From Clostridium sp. 1001271st1 H5 (lineage in GTDB: Bacteria; Bacillota; Clostridia; Lachnospirales; Lachnospiraceae), in assembly GCF_005845215.1 (NCBI RefSeq), contig NZ_SPHO01000007.1, forward strand, positions 1 through 64,000: DNA of 64,000 bases, read 5' to 3'. Of the stretch, positions 34,485-44,306 are shown piece after piece; positions within the stretch are counted from its first letter, which is position 1, and every line of letters starts with the position of its first letter. The notes beneath the pieces were generated by a model. The model was not told where the DNA came from. It made no database searches and saw only the letters and a program-made list of their open reading frames with translations. The position numbers and the translations under genes are program-made.

Positions 34485-36362
34485 TCATGATATTGTCCTG
34501 TCCTGTTTTCCTTCTTCTGCCGCTCCGCTCTTCTTCTGGTTCCTGGACTGCTCCTTGGCCTGATACATGGCCCCGTCCGCGGCCTTAAACAGCGTCCCGT
34601 AGTCTGTTCCGTCCTCCGGGCACAGGGCAGTGCCGATGCTGGCCCTGATTCCCCTGATTCCCCAGGTGGATATACGGACTGCCAGAAGGCTTTCCTGTAT
34701 CTCCCCTGCCTTGCGTTCTCCTGTCTGCCGGTTAAATGCCCCCGGAAGGAACATGACAAATTCATCCCCGCCAATGCGGGCCACGATATCATTCTCCCTG
34801 CATGTCCTTTTCAGGACCTTTCCCACCTCGGTGAGTATGGCGTCCCCTGCCGCATGGCCCATGGTATCGTTGATGTTCTTAAAATGATTTAAATCCAGCA
34901 TCAGGAACAGGCCCTGGCCCTTTTCCTTCAGCATCCTGTCTATCAGTCTTTCACCGGCCTTGTTGTAGATTCCCGTGAGCACGTCCCGCATGGCCTGCTC
35001 CCGGAGTGCCTGCTCCCGGCTTCTCTGCCGTGAAATATCCGCCAGCTTTCCCACCACCTTTACCACTGCACCTGTGTCCGATGGTATAGCCTTATAATGG
35101 CAGCCAAACCAGTGATATTCACCGGAGATGCTCTTAAGACGCAGTTCTGTATACTGGACCCTGTCTTCCCCTCTGCCGGGCCTGCCTCTCAGCATATCCT
35201 CCATCACCTTCCTGTCCTCCTGAAGAAACAGGTCGGTCCGGACCTTCTTTCCCGTGACATGGCTGATTACCAGCTCCTCCAGCTTCAGGATGCGTCTGGC
35301 ATTGTTGGTAAATTCCAGGGTATCCTTTCTCCTGTCATATTCAAACAGGGCTGTGTCGGAAAACTCCGCCAGCAGTCCGTACTTCTTAACCTCCAAATCC
35401 ATACTGCTCCTGTAACGCAGGAACAGTACAACGATCGCACCGCCCAGCACAGCCGTAAGGCCAATCAGGAGCAGACTGGCATAGATAAGCTCTTTCAGAA
35501 TATTGTCGTAATGAATGGCCACATCCGGAGAGCGTACAAAGTTCACAATGTACCACTCATTGTACCCCAGGGAATCCCAGGAAAAATAGTAGGAATCCCC
35601 CTTCCCCTCAAACATGAAGCTGTCGGACCCATCCCTGTAAAAACGTTCTTCCATCTGTCCCGCTACCTTATCCGTAATACCGGCTGCCCTTACAGAGGTA
35701 AACAGGTTCCCTGTGGATATATCGCCCCGGTTATGGTTCTCACTGGCAAGGATGGTCCCGTCCCTTCTCACAATAAGGGTGCTGCTGCGCTTAAATGCGC
35801 TGGCCTCCGGCACCTGTTCCGTGATGGCCAGGGGCTCCAGCCTGGTCTGCAGCACCCCACCCACGCGCCCCCTTATCCGGACCGGCTCCGCAACCGTGAA
35901 AACAGACCGGCTTCCCTCCTTCTGCCAGTCCCAAATATCGGATACAACGCCCTTCCCCTGTTCAATCTCATGGAACAGATTCCAGTCACGCTCCGATACC
36001 TGCTGGTCCCTCAGCCTTTTCTCCAGCTCTTCCAGGGACAGGTATTCTATCATGTAATCCCTGTTCTGCAGATTAAGCTGTTCCAGATACCCGTTCAGGG
36101 TATCCTCCGTAGACTCCGGGACAATCTGTTCAGCCAGTCCTGATATCCCTTTCAGGGTATTCCAGGCATCTGTAATGGAACTGTTCAGGTAACGTTTCTG
36201 GGCCTGGGTATAAGAGGTCAGGTTAGCTGCCACCATATCCCCGAATTCTCCGGCCAGTTTCCCGCGCTGGTTATAAAAAACGCCGCCGGCCGTCAGTGCA
36301 AACACAAAGCAGACCGCTAAAAAAACAGCGACATGCCATTTTCCGATAAACCTATGCTTCAT
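34485..36362 (-). CDS. membrane dCache-PAS-GGDEF diguanylate cyclase
   Basis: A 625-residue sensor. Membrane segments are at about 10-28 and 285-310, enclosing an extracellular dCache-like domain (about 35-280, with WDWQKEGSRSVFTVAEPVRIRG). A cytosolic PAS domain (about 330-445) and a GGDEF domain (about 455-610, DVLTGIYNKAGERL; ARIGGDEFVMFLPG) follow. The intact GGDEF signature supports cyclic di-GMP synthesis. AGAGGAAG precedes ATG 36362. Confidence 0.92.
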   Translation of the reverse strand: MKHRFIGKWHVAVFLAVCFVFALTAGGVFYNQRGKLAGEFGDMVAANLTSYTQAQKRYLNSSITDAWNTLKGISGLAEQIVPESTEDTLNGYLEQLNLQNRDYMIEYLSLEELEKRLRDQQVSERDWNLFHEIEQGKGVVSDIWDWQKEGSRSVFTVAEPVRIRGRVGGVLQTRLEPLAITEQVPEASAFKRSSTLIVRRDGTILASENHNRGDISTGNLFTSVRAAGITDKVAGQMEERFYRDGSDSFMFEGKGDSYYFSWDSLGYNEWYIVNFVRSPDVAIHYDNILKELIYASLLLIGLTAVLGGAIVVLFLRYRSSMDLEVKKYGLLAEFSDTALFEYDRRKDTLEFTNNARRILKLEELVISHVTGKKVRTDLFLQEDRKVMEDMLRGRPGRGEDRVQYTELRLKSISGEYHWFGCHYKAIPSDTGAVVKVVGKLADISRQRSREQALREQAMRDVLTGIYNKAGERLIDRMLKEKGQGLFLMLDLNHFKNINDTMGHAAGDAILTEVGKVLKRTCRENDIVARIGGDEFVMFLPGAFNRQTGERKAGEIQESLLAVRISTWGIRGIRASIGTALCPEDGTDYGTLFKAADGAMYQAKEQSRNQKKSGAAEEGKQDRTIS

Positions 36363-36527
36363 AGCTTCCTCTTGTCATAACTAAATGCCTTTGTATCTTT
36401 TATAAAGACACTTTCACATGATATCAATTTATATGATATCATTTATGACAGTCCTTGTAAACACAAGGCAGGCCGCCAATTAGGCCCACCCCCCTGCCAT
36501 CTGTTTCCAGTCCTTACCATCCTTAAA

Positions 36528-36551
36528 AAGGCTCCGCAGCAGCGGAGCCTT
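36528..36551 (-). terminator. terminator of the aldolase gene
   Basis: AAGGCTCCGC (36528-36537), loop AGCA, GCGGAGCCTT (36542-36551), followed on the minus strand by TTTAAGG. A 10 bp perfect stem 26 nt after the aldolase stop. Confidence 0.88.
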
Positions 36552-36577
36552 CCATCCTTATAGTATGGTTACTGTTT

Positions 36578-37465
36578 CTAGGTTATGGATGCATCGTAAA
36601 TCTCCTGAATGGACTGGGCCAGCATCCGGTCAAACTCACCCTGGGTCTGTTTAGCATTCAGGCCTTCTGACAATGCCCTGGAAAAGCTGGCAATCAGTCC
36701 CGGGCTGCGGCTCAAGCGCTCATTGGCCTCCTGGCGGGAATAGCCGCCGGACAAAGCCACCACGCGCACCACATGGGAATCCTCCATAAGGTCGCTGTAA
36801 AATCCATGCTTATCCGGAATGGACAATTTAAACATCAGCTTTGTATCCCCTGGAAGCTCCGCCAGGTGCTTCTTGATTTCATCCTTCATAATCTGCTCGG
36901 ACTCAGCCTTATCCGGGCTGTAAATATCAATCTCAGGCTCCAGAATAGGAACCAGTCCTGCGGCTGCAATGCGAAGCCCGATTTCAAACTGCTGGTCCAC
37001 TATCTGCTTGATTCCCGCTGGATTTGCCTGCTTAATCACGGAACGCATCTTGGTGCCGAAAATATGGCGCTCCACTGCGCGGGCAAGGAGCTCATCCAGT
37101 CCCGGTATGGGCTTCATCAGCCTGACTCCGTCCGCTTCCTCTGCCAGACCCTTATCCACCTTCAGAATGGGGATGATACCCTTCTCCTCCCACAGATAAT
37201 CCGCAGTCAGCTTATCCCCTATCTTCCGCTCCATCGTATTCTCAAAGAGAATGGCTGCCAGGATATGGTCTGAGGTAAAGGAGGGACTGGTTATGATTCT
37301 GGTACGCATCTCATGGACCAGCTGAAACATCTCCTCGTCATTGCTGTACTGGTCCTCCTCAATTCCGTAATTCTTCAACGCCTTCGGTGTACTGCCGCCG
37401 CTCTGGTCTAACGCTGCAATAAACCCTTTTTTCCCGCTCATGATTCTTAGCTGTTCCTGGTTCAT
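36578..37465 (-). CDS. fda: class I fructose-bisphosphate aldolase
   Basis: A 295-residue class I (Schiff-base) aldolase of the bacterial short type, cleaving fructose-1,6-bisphosphate into dihydroxyacetone phosphate and glyceraldehyde-3-phosphate without metal. It shows the N-terminal [33 protein letters not shown] and KLSIPD segments, containing the conserved Lys residues of the active site. Monocistronic, with a strong ribosome site (AGAGAGG) and its own terminator. Confidence 0.93.
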   Translation of the reverse strand: MNQEQLRIMSGKKGFIAALDQSGGSTPKALKNYGIEEDQYSNDEEMFQLVHEMRTRIITSPSFTSDHILAAILFENTMERKIGDKLTADYLWEEKGIIPILKVDKGLAEEADGVRLMKPIPGLDELLARAVERHIFGTKMRSVIKQANPAGIKQIVDQQFEIGLRIAAAGLVPILEPEIDIYSPDKAESEQIMKDEIKKHLAELPGDTKLMFKLSIPDKHGFYSDLMEDSHVVRVVALSGGYSRQEANERLSRSPGLIASFSRALSEGLNAKQTQGEFDRMLAQSIQEIYDASIT

Positions 37466-37685
37466 AAAACTACCTCTCTTTCTTGATGGAATATATGGTA
37501 AAGACCGGAAGCACCCCAGGGAAAGGGGATACCTCCATACTATAAGTTCTGCTGAAACTGGACGCGGGGACAGAAATCAAAGACTTGAAACATGTTATTA
37601 AACTTACTTCTATTATAGTAAAATCAGTTCCCCATTGTCAATAGAGGGTTCTCCGGATTTACAAATTGTGGGACCGTCACCGGAA

Positions 37686-37729
37686 CAGGGGGTCGGAATC
37701 CTGCATGAAAACAGGCTTCCGGCCCCCTG
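37686..37729 (-). terminator. hairpin downstream of mgtE, possible terminator
   Basis: An 18-nt arm starting CAGGGGGTCGG (37686-37703) pairs with an arm ending GGCCCCCTG (37712-37729) with one wobble and one mismatch; the loop is 8 nt. A clear T tract is missing, so termination is plausible but unproven. Confidence 0.45.
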
Positions 37730-37737
37730 AATATGTC

Positions 37738-39087
37738 TTAAATCTTAAGCAGGCTGCATGCCAGCTGAAAATAAATTATCAGACTCACAGCGTCCACAAT
37801 GGTAGTGATTAGGGGCGCAGCCATAATGGCAGGGTCCAGATGAAGGACCTGTGCCACGATAGGCAGGACACAGCCAATGGTCTTGGCCAGCATAACCGTG
37901 GCCAAAAGGCTCAGTACGACTGTAAGGCAGAGCATTTCCTGGCCCGGAAAGCGGATTAACAGCTGTATATAGTTCACCAGTCCCAGCAGTACGCCCACAA
38001 TCACTCCAACCCGGAGTTCCTTCCAGATAACCCTCAGTATATCCCCTGCTTCAATCTCTCCCACCGCCATGCCGCGGATAATCATGGTGCTGCTCTGGCT
38101 GCCTGCGTTTCCGCCGGTATCCGTCAGCATGGGAATGAAGGTCACCAGCAGCGGTATAACCGCAAAGGCCGCCTCGTACTTTGCCAGAATGCTTCCGGTA
38201 ATCATGCTGCTGACCATGAGAATCAGAAGCCAGGCCAAACGGTTCTTGGCCAGGGCAAAGACCCCTGTCTTAAGATAGGGCTTCTCGCTGGGAAGCATGG
38301 CTGCCATCTTCTCAAAATCCTCGGTGGCCTCCTGTTCCATCACATCCACCACGTCGTCCACGGTGACTATGCCCACCAGACGGTTTTCATGGTCCACCAC
38401 AGGAAGACTCAGAAGGTCGTACTTGCGGAAGCTCTCAGCCACCTCCTCCTGGTCGTCTGTGGTCACGGCCTTGATTACATGGGTATCCATGATATTGCCG
38501 ATGACTTCCTCATAGGGATGCATCAGCAGGTCCTTGACCGTCACCACACCCTCCAGGGCCCTCTTGGCATCCATGACGTAACAGGTGTAAATGGTTTCCT
38601 TGTCCACGCCGTGCCTGCGGATATAGGCAAATGCCTCCTCCACGGTCATGCGTTTCTTAAGTCCCACATACTCGGCGGTCATAATGCTTCCTGCGCTGCC
38701 CTCCGGGTACTTTAAAAACTGGTTAATCAGCTTCCTGGTGTCTGGCGTGGAGTTTTTCAGCACGCGCTTGACCACATTGGCCGGCAGTTCTTCCAGCATA
38801 TCCACGGCGTCGTCCACGAACAAATCATTTACAATGGTGCTGAGCTCGTAATCCGTAATGCTGTTAATGATGTGCTCCTGCTTCTCCACCGGCAGGCAGG
38901 CAAACACATCGCTGGCCAGCTCCTTTGGGAGCATACGGTAGACCACCACGGTCTTTTCCGAATCCAGCTCCTCGATGAACGCGGCAATATCCACCTCATT
39001 CATCTCAATCAGCTTTTCCTTCAATAATCTGAGCTGCATGGTGTCCAGCAGCTCCAACAGCTCTTTTAAATCAAAATTCTCCTGCAT
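37738..39087 (-). CDS. mgtE: magnesium transporter MgtE
   Basis: A 449-residue MgtE channel: an N-terminal superhelical domain (about 1-130), two CBS domains (about 135-255, MTAEYVGLKKRMTVEEAFAYIR and LLSLPVVDHENRLVGIVTVDDVVDV), the plug helix, and five membrane helices with the family motif PMLTDTGGNAGSQS in the pore region. Mg2+ bound to the cytosolic domains closes the channel. It is preceded by a ~295 nt leader. Confidence 0.95.
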   Translation of the reverse strand: MQENFDLKELLELLDTMQLRLLKEKLIEMNEVDIAAFIEELDSEKTVVVYRMLPKELASDVFACLPVEKQEHIINSITDYELSTIVNDLFVDDAVDMLEELPANVVKRVLKNSTPDTRKLINQFLKYPEGSAGSIMTAEYVGLKKRMTVEEAFAYIRRHGVDKETIYTCYVMDAKRALEGVVTVKDLLMHPYEEVIGNIMDTHVIKAVTTDDQEEVAESFRKYDLLSLPVVDHENRLVGIVTVDDVVDVMEQEATEDFEKMAAMLPSEKPYLKTGVFALAKNRLAWLLILMVSSMITGSILAKYEAAFAVIPLLVTFIPMLTDTGGNAGSQSSTMIIRGMAVGEIEAGDILRVIWKELRVGVIVGVLLGLVNYIQLLIRFPGQEMLCLTVVLSLLATVMLAKTIGCVLPIVAQVLHLDPAIMAAPLITTIVDAVSLIIYFQLACSLLKI

Positions 39088-39417
39088 CTTATTCCTTCCA
39101 TGAATGGTGACATCATGAAAGCAGCGCGCAAAATGCCGCAGCCCTGCCGCGAACAGCCGGACTGCAACTACAAAATAGCCATAATTACAGACTCCTCCTG
39201 TAATCCATGGCTATCATCATAAACGTATCTGTATCCTATCATCAACGGCAGTGAAAGCAAAGCGGAATCAAAGCCCCTGGCCCAGCTCCCACTACCACAC
39301 GCTTATGATAATTGTCTGCTTCCAACGTATGACTTCGACCTTCCACTCCGGTTCACTTCCTTTCATTTTTAAATTTAAGTCCTTATCTAGCATACCAGCA
39401 CCCGGCTATAAAATCAA
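39088..39417 (-). promoter_or_regulatory. mgtE promoter and long structured leader
   Basis: This 416-nt intergenic region contains on the minus strand TTGATT (39412-39417), a 17 bp spacer and an extended -10 TGGTATGCT (39389-39394), putting the start near 39382 and the leader at about 295 nt. Inside are a 24-codon frame (39292-39366), a 9 bp stem pairing 39285-39293 with 39250-39258, and a hairpin at 39176-39213 (TAGCCAT/ATGGCTA plus TTACAG/CTGTAA) followed by TTTTG. The M-box consensus is not recognisable. This suggests a cis-acting attenuator, perhaps Mg-responsive. Confidence 0.5.
39292..39366 (-). CDS. possible 24-aa leader peptide upstream of mgtE
   Basis: ATG 39366 to TAG 39292, about 16 nt after the predicted transcription start; sequence starts MKGSEPEWKVEVIRWK. 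The ribosome site (AAGGAC) is weak and distant. Its stop codon lies inside one strand of the 39250-39293 stem, so ribosome position could affect folding. Speculative. Confidence 0.25.
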   Translation of the reverse strand: MKGSEPEWKVEVIRWKQTIIISVW

Positions 39418-39503
39418 CCCCCAATTTCCTGCTTTCCTTTTCACGGCAGAGAGCATTTCCCCATATCATAGATTATATTCCATAAATACAGGAGTGACTT
39501 ATC

Positions 39504-40877
39504 ATGATAGAATCCGCAGTAGTGCTGACTCCGCTCCACTACGCTTATCTCATAGGCGTTATCGTTATCCTGGCAGTGATGGTCCTCAAGAAGGATACCC
39601 CTGCTGTCTGCATTGCCTTCCTGTTCATCCTGGGCCTCATCGGCCTTAAATCCCTTACAGGAGGCATTATCACCGTATTCTCCGCCGTCCTCTACGCGGG
39701 CAGGGAATTCATGGAAGTGCTGGCCACCATTGCCCTGGTCACCTCCCTGTCCAAATGCCTGAAGGACCTGGGAAGCGACTATCTGATGATGGTTCCCATG
39801 GCCCGAATCATGAAGACCCCGTCCCTGACCTGGTGGATTCTTGGACTCACCATGTTCCTGTTTTCCCTGTTCCTGTGGCCCAGTCCCTCAGTGGCACTGG
39901 TGGGTGCCATCATGCTTCCCTTTGCAGTGAAGGCAGGCCTGAATCCCCTGGCCGCGGCCATGGCCATGAACCTGTTCGGACATGGCTTTGCGCTGAGCTA
40001 CGATGTGGTGATTCAGGGAGCCCCTGCCATCTCAGCAGGCGCGGCAGGCCTTGACACCCCGGACATTCTCCGGCAGGCATGGCCTTTATTCTGGATGATG
40101 GGCATTGTCACTGTCCTCAGCGCATATGTGTTAAACAGGAGCCGGCTGGATGCCAGAGGCCCCAGGCTCTCCATCCAGGCAGAACCCTCCAGGCCCCAGG
40201 GACACAGGAAGGCAGCCCTGTTCCTGGCGGTATTTACACCTCTGGCCTTTGCAGGGGATGTTGTGCTCATGCTGCTGTGCGGCCTTAAAGGAGGGGATGC
40301 CACCAGCATGGTTTCCGGCACCGCCCTCCTTCTCACCTGCCTGGGCGCCCTGGCGGGATTTGGAAAACAGTCCCTGGAAAAGGTCACCGGCTATGTCACC
40401 GAAGGGTTTCTCTTTGCCATCCGCATCTTTGCTCCGGTTATTATAATCGGCGCCTTTTTCTTTTTGGGCGGGGACGGAATCACCTCCATCATGGGAGAAC
40501 GTTTCACCCACGGCATCATGAACGACTGGGCCCTGTGGCTGGCGCAGAATGCCCCTCTGAACAAATATATGGCTGCCTTCATCCAAATGGTGGTGGGCGG
40601 GCTGACCGGGCTGGACGGTTCCGGTTTTTCGGGCCTTCCCCTTACCGGAGCTCTGGCCAGGACCTTCGCAACTGCCACCGGTTCCTCTGTTCCGGTTATG
40701 GCTGCCCTGGGCCAGATTACAGCAATCTTCGTGGGCGGCGGCACCATCGTGCCATGGGGACTTATCCCCGTTGCTGCCATCTGCAATGTAAGCCCGCTGG
40801 AGCTGGCCAGGAAGAACCTGATACCGGTTTGTCTTGGCTTTGCCTGCACCTTTGCCCTGGCATGCTTCATGCTTTAA
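39504..40877 (+). CDS. putative ion-coupled carboxylate/amino-acid transporter (IT superfamily-like)
   Basis: A 457-residue polytopic membrane protein with about 11-12 hydrophobic segments. It resembles the GntP/citrate/DcuC-like ion transporter group by its two-repeat layout and the re-entrant-type segments NLFGHGFALSYDVVIQGAP and GGLTGLDGSGFSGLPLTGALA. I cannot name the substrate. ATG 39504 has AGGAG upstream. asnB follows 40 nt downstream, so the two are co-transcribed, hinting at aspartate/asparagine or a related carboxylate. Confidence 0.75.
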   Translation: MIESAVVLTPLHYAYLIGVIVILAVMVLKKDTPAVCIAFLFILGLIGLKSLTGGIITVFSAVLYAGREFMEVLATIALVTSLSKCLKDLGSDYLMMVPMARIMKTPSLTWWILGLTMFLFSLFLWPSPSVALVGAIMLPFAVKAGLNPLAAAMAMNLFGHGFALSYDVVIQGAPAISAGAAGLDTPDILRQAWPLFWMMGIVTVLSAYVLNRSRLDARGPRLSIQAEPSRPQGHRKAALFLAVFTPLAFAGDVVLMLLCGLKGGDATSMVSGTALLLTCLGALAGFGKQSLEKVTGYVTEGFLFAIRIFAPVIIIGAFFFLGGDGITSIMGERFTHGIMNDWALWLAQNAPLNKYMAAFIQMVVGGLTGLDGSGFSGLPLTGALARTFATATGSSVPVMAALGQITAIFVGGGTIVPWGLIPVAAICNVSPLELARKNLIPVCLGFACTFALACFML

Positions 40878-40917
40878 TACCAATCACCTTTCCACATCAT
40901 GACAGGAGGAATGAATT

Positions 40918-42771
40918 ATGTGCGGAATTGCCGGTTTTTATAACCCTCATGACCATTACCTGAAAGAAAAAGAACACTATGAATCGGTGCTGGAAGCCAT
41001 GGCAGAGCAGCTGCGGCACCGGGGGCCTGACGACGCCGGAACATGGCTGTGGGAACACGGCGGACTGTCCCATGCCCGCCTGTCCATCATCGACCTGTCC
41101 GGAGGCCACCAGCCCATGGTAAAATCCGGCTCCGGACAGACCTTTGCCATTGTCTACAACGGAGAACTGTACAACACCGATGAACTGCGCCAGGAGCTTA
41201 TGGCCGCCGGCTGCACCTTCCAGACCTCCAGCGACACGGAGGTCATACTGGCAGGCTACATGGAATACGGCCCTGACTTTGTAAAGCGCCTGAACGGCAT
41301 TTTTGCCTTTGCCATCATGGACACAGCCCATAACAGGCTGTGTCTGTTCCGGGACCGGGCCGGTGTAAAACCGCTGTTCTATACCATCAGGGACGAAGAA
41401 CTAATTTTCTCCTCTGAGCTCAAAGGAATCCTGGCCTGCCCTGGCGTCAAGGCCCGGCTGGACCGGAAGGGGCTCAATGAGGTGTTCTCCATCGGGCCTG
41501 CCAGGACCTGTGGCTGCGGCGTCCTCAAGGACATGGAAGAGCTGCTTCCGGGGCATTACCTCATATGCAGCCCCGGGGGCATCCGCCAGCAAAGCTATTG
41601 GAAGCTGGTCAGCCGTCCCCATGAGGACAGCTATGAAAGAACCATTGAGAAAACGTCCTTTCTGGTGGAGGACTCCATACGCCGGCAGATGGTGTCCGAT
41701 GTGCCTATCTGCACCTTTCTCTCCGGCGGCGTGGATTCCAGCCTTGTATCCGCTGTCTGCGCAAAGGAGCTGAAAAAACAAGGAAAGCGGCTCACCACCT
41801 TCTCCTTTGACTTTGTGGACAACGATAAATTCTTCCGGGCCAACTCCTTCCAGCCCTCCCAGGACCGCCCCTATGTGGACCAGATGGTAAAATTCCTGGA
41901 TTCCGACCACCACTACCTGGAATGCAGCAACCTGACCCAGGCCGACCGCCTGCTGGATTCCGTCCTGGCCCATGACCTGCCTGCCATGGGAGATATTGAT
42001 TCCTCCATGCTCCAGTTCTGTTCTATGGTCAAGGAGCACAATAAGGTGGCCCTGACCGGCGAATGCGCCGACGAGATATTCGGCGGTTATCCCTGGTTCC
42101 ATAAAAAGGAGTGCTTCGAAGCCCGCACCTTCCCATGGACCATGGACCTGGCTCCCAGAAAGGTTCTGCTGGACGACAGCTTCTTAGAATATCTGGACAT
42201 GGACCAATACGTACAGGACACCTATGAGCGCTCCGTGGCGGAGACACCTGCACTGGCTGAGGATTCCCCGGAGGAAGCCAGACGCCGTGAAATTGCCTGG
42301 CTGAACCTGCGCTGGTTCATGCAGACCCTTCTCAACCGTATGGACCGCACTAGCATGTACTCAGGTCTGGAGGCAAGGGTACCCTTTGCCGACCATCGGA
42401 TTATAGAATATGTCTGGAACGTGCCCTGGGATATAAAGACCCGGGACGGACTGGTAAAGAACCTGCTCCGCCAGTCAGGAAAGGGACTTCTTCCGGATGA
42501 AATACTGTTCCGCAGAAAGTCCCCTTATCCTAAAACCTATGACACTGCCTATGAAAAGCTGCTTGTGGGCCGTGTAAAAAAAATGATGGACGACAGCCAC
42601 TCCCCGGTCATGGATTTCCTGGACCGTAAAAAGCTGGAACGTTTCCTCACCAGCCCCTCTGATTATGGAAAGCCCTGGTACGGACAGCTCATGGCCGGCC
42701 CCCAGATGCTGGCCTACATCCTGCAGGTCAACTTCTGGCTGAAAACCTATCACATTGAGGTGGTGGATTAG
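40918..42771 (+). CDS. asnB: asparagine synthase (glutamine-hydrolysing)
   Basis: A 617-residue AsnB. Cys2 is the Ntn glutaminase nucleophile (MCGIAGFYNP), with RHRGPDD at 34-40 and NGELYN at 81-86. The synthetase domain carries the ATP pyrophosphatase loop SGGVDSS (269-275) and GECADEIFGGYPWF. It makes asparagine from aspartate, ATP and glutamine; some paralogues amidate other substrates, such as cell-wall precursors. AGGAGG precedes ATG 40918. It is downstream of a transporter in the same operon. Confidence 0.94.
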   Translation: MCGIAGFYNPHDHYLKEKEHYESVLEAMAEQLRHRGPDDAGTWLWEHGGLSHARLSIIDLSGGHQPMVKSGSGQTFAIVYNGELYNTDELRQELMAAGCTFQTSSDTEVILAGYMEYGPDFVKRLNGIFAFAIMDTAHNRLCLFRDRAGVKPLFYTIRDEELIFSSELKGILACPGVKARLDRKGLNEVFSIGPARTCGCGVLKDMEELLPGHYLICSPGGIRQQSYWKLVSRPHEDSYERTIEKTSFLVEDSIRRQMVSDVPICTFLSGGVDSSLVSAVCAKELKKQGKRLTTFSFDFVDNDKFFRANSFQPSQDRPYVDQMVKFLDSDHHYLECSNLTQADRLLDSVLAHDLPAMGDIDSSMLQFCSMVKEHNKVALTGECADEIFGGYPWFHKKECFEARTFPWTMDLAPRKVLLDDSFLEYLDMDQYVQDTYERSVAETPALAEDSPEEARRREIAWLNLRWFMQTLLNRMDRTSMYSGLEARVPFADHRIIEYVWNVPWDIKTRDGLVKNLLRQSGKGLLPDEILFRRKSPYPKTYDTAYEKLLVGRVKKMMDDSHSPVMDFLDRKKLERFLTSPSDYGKPWYGQLMAGPQMLAYILQVNFWLKTYHIEVVD

Positions 42772-42787
42772 AACCCATTTACCCTTA

Positions 42788-44176
42788 TCAGGGCGCGGAA
42801 TGGGGTTTCATCCCGGGCTGGTAAAATGCAAACTGGTTCTTGCCCCGGCGCTTGGCCTCATAGACAGCCATATCCGCTTTCATGAGAAGTGAATCGTAAT
42901 CCCTTCCGTCCCTTGGACACACGGCCCCTCCAATGCTGCAGGACAGCCCGCGGTCTTTCAGTTTCAAACCCGGTATACGGCTTACGGCCTGGCACAGGCG
43001 TCCTGCGCACTCGCCAGCCTCCTCTTCGGAAGCCACACCCGGAAGGAAGGCCACAAACTCATCCCCTCCCACCCTTCCTATTATATCGGAGGTGCGGAGG
43101 ACCTGGCGGAAGCAGTCCGCCACGGAGCACAGCACCTTGTCCCCGTACCGGTGACCAAGGGTATCATTTACTGTCTTAAAATTATCCAAGTCAATAAAGA
43201 GCAGGACCGAAGCAGGCATCACAGCCCAATCCCCCAGGATTCCATTGATTTTGGCGTTCACGGCCTGGCGGTTGTAAAGCCCTGTAAGCGAATCAATCCT
43301 TGCATGAAGAAGCGCATCGTTTAGGCGCTTCTTCTGCCTGCTCTGCTCCAGGTACTCCGCCGTGATATCCTGGCGCATAAGGAGGACCTTGCGTTCCTGC
43401 CTGTCAAAATATACATAGCGCAGCAATTTGCGGACATACTGACCGTCCTGACCCGTTTCCCCGTAGGATACCATCAGCTCGCCTTCCCGTTCCAGGACAT
43501 CCAGCACATTGCCCATGGATGCTTTCTCCAGAAGCATGTCCCGGTCCTCCGGCGCCACGTACTTCCTGATACAGGCTTCCAGCTCCTGTTTATAATTTCC
43601 GGAAGAAGGCATCTGTCCCTGAATCCGGCTGTCATTCTTCTTAAGAATTTCATAGTAGCCCGTGTCTCCGTCCAGGCACAGGAAGAAATCACATTTCCTG
43701 TACACGTACCGGTCAATAATCTGTTCCTGCATGTACCGTTCCTGCTCCTCCTTTCCAAGGTCACGGACATAGCACAAAATGGTATTACTCCCGCTGCCGG
43801 CCGGTATGGCCACTGCCTGCACCCACACATACCCTCCCTCTGCAGTCCTTTGCCTGAATACAAGCTTATCAGGGGTTTTGCTTCCGGACAGTTCTCCCAT
43901 GTGGGCGGAGCTGAAAAACGCCCGGAACTGCCTGCACTCCCGGGGATGTACATGGTTCCAGGCAAATGCCTGCAATTCCTGCGCTGTCCGGTTTTCCCGC
44001 AGCCGTTCCCTGCCCTCTGTGTAAAATATCGTGCGGATGTTCCCTGATGCCAGGTCCCAGGCCACCAGTTCGTCAAATAATGTCAGAAGCGGCTGTGCAT
44101 ATTCCTGTTCATGCACCGGTTCCAGCACCACACGTTTCATGCACGCCTGCATTCTGTCTTCTGTCCGTTCACCCAT
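42788..44176 (-). CDS. PAS-like GGDEF protein (soluble diguanylate cyclase)
   Basis: A 462-residue cytosolic protein without membrane segments. The N-terminal half has two PAS-like segments (about 10-120 and 140-270), the second around a VAPEDRDMLLEKAS-type loop. The C-terminal GGDEF domain (about 285-450) has DSLTGLYNRQAVNAK and an intact RVGGDEFVAFLPG. I chose ATG 44176 after AAAGGA; the longer frame to 44263 has no good site. It is divergent from the XRE gene, with a perfect palindrome between them. Confidence 0.9.
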   Translation of the reverse strand: MGERTEDRMQACMKRVVLEPVHEQEYAQPLLTLFDELVAWDLASGNIRTIFYTEGRERLRENRTAQELQAFAWNHVHPRECRQFRAFFSSAHMGELSGSKTPDKLVFRQRTAEGGYVWVQAVAIPAGSGSNTILCYVRDLGKEEQERYMQEQIIDRYVYRKCDFFLCLDGDTGYYEILKKNDSRIQGQMPSSGNYKQELEACIRKYVAPEDRDMLLEKASMGNVLDVLEREGELMVSYGETGQDGQYVRKLLRYVYFDRQERKVLLMRQDITAEYLEQSRQKKRLNDALLHARIDSLTGLYNRQAVNAKINGILGDWAVMPASVLLFIDLDNFKTVNDTLGHRYGDKVLCSVADCFRQVLRTSDIIGRVGGDEFVAFLPGVASEEEAGECAGRLCQAVSRIPGLKLKDRGLSCSIGGAVCPRDGRDYDSLLMKADMAVYEAKRRGKNQFAFYQPGMKPHSAP

Positions 44177-44276
44177 GCAAAAATCCTTTCCCCCTCCCGG
44201 CAATCCATCCAGGAGTTTGGTGTATTTCAATTCATTGTTTATATGTATTGCATAGTAATTCATAATATAAGAAGTG

Positions 44277-44288
44277 TAGTGTACACTA
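44277..44288. promoter_or_regulatory. 12 bp perfect palindrome between the GGDEF and XRE genes
   Basis: TAGTGTACACTA lies 18 nt before the XRE gene ATG and 88 nt before the GGDEF gene ATG. The same core occurs, extended to 16 bp, at the fprA promoter (47760-47775). It is a candidate operator of the XRE protein. Confidence 0.6.
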
Positions 44289-44306
44289 GTATTGAGGTGA
44301 ATCGCA

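Noticed and set aside
35097..36143. Long plus-strand open frame opposite the GGDEF gene
   Set aside because: It is the antisense shadow of a clear coding gene with recognisable domains; it has no family features of its own.
39088..39503. M-box riboswitch for mgtE or T-box for asnB
   Set aside because: The conserved GTTAGGTGAGGC-type M-box core and the TGGNACCGCG T-box sequence are not found on either strand.
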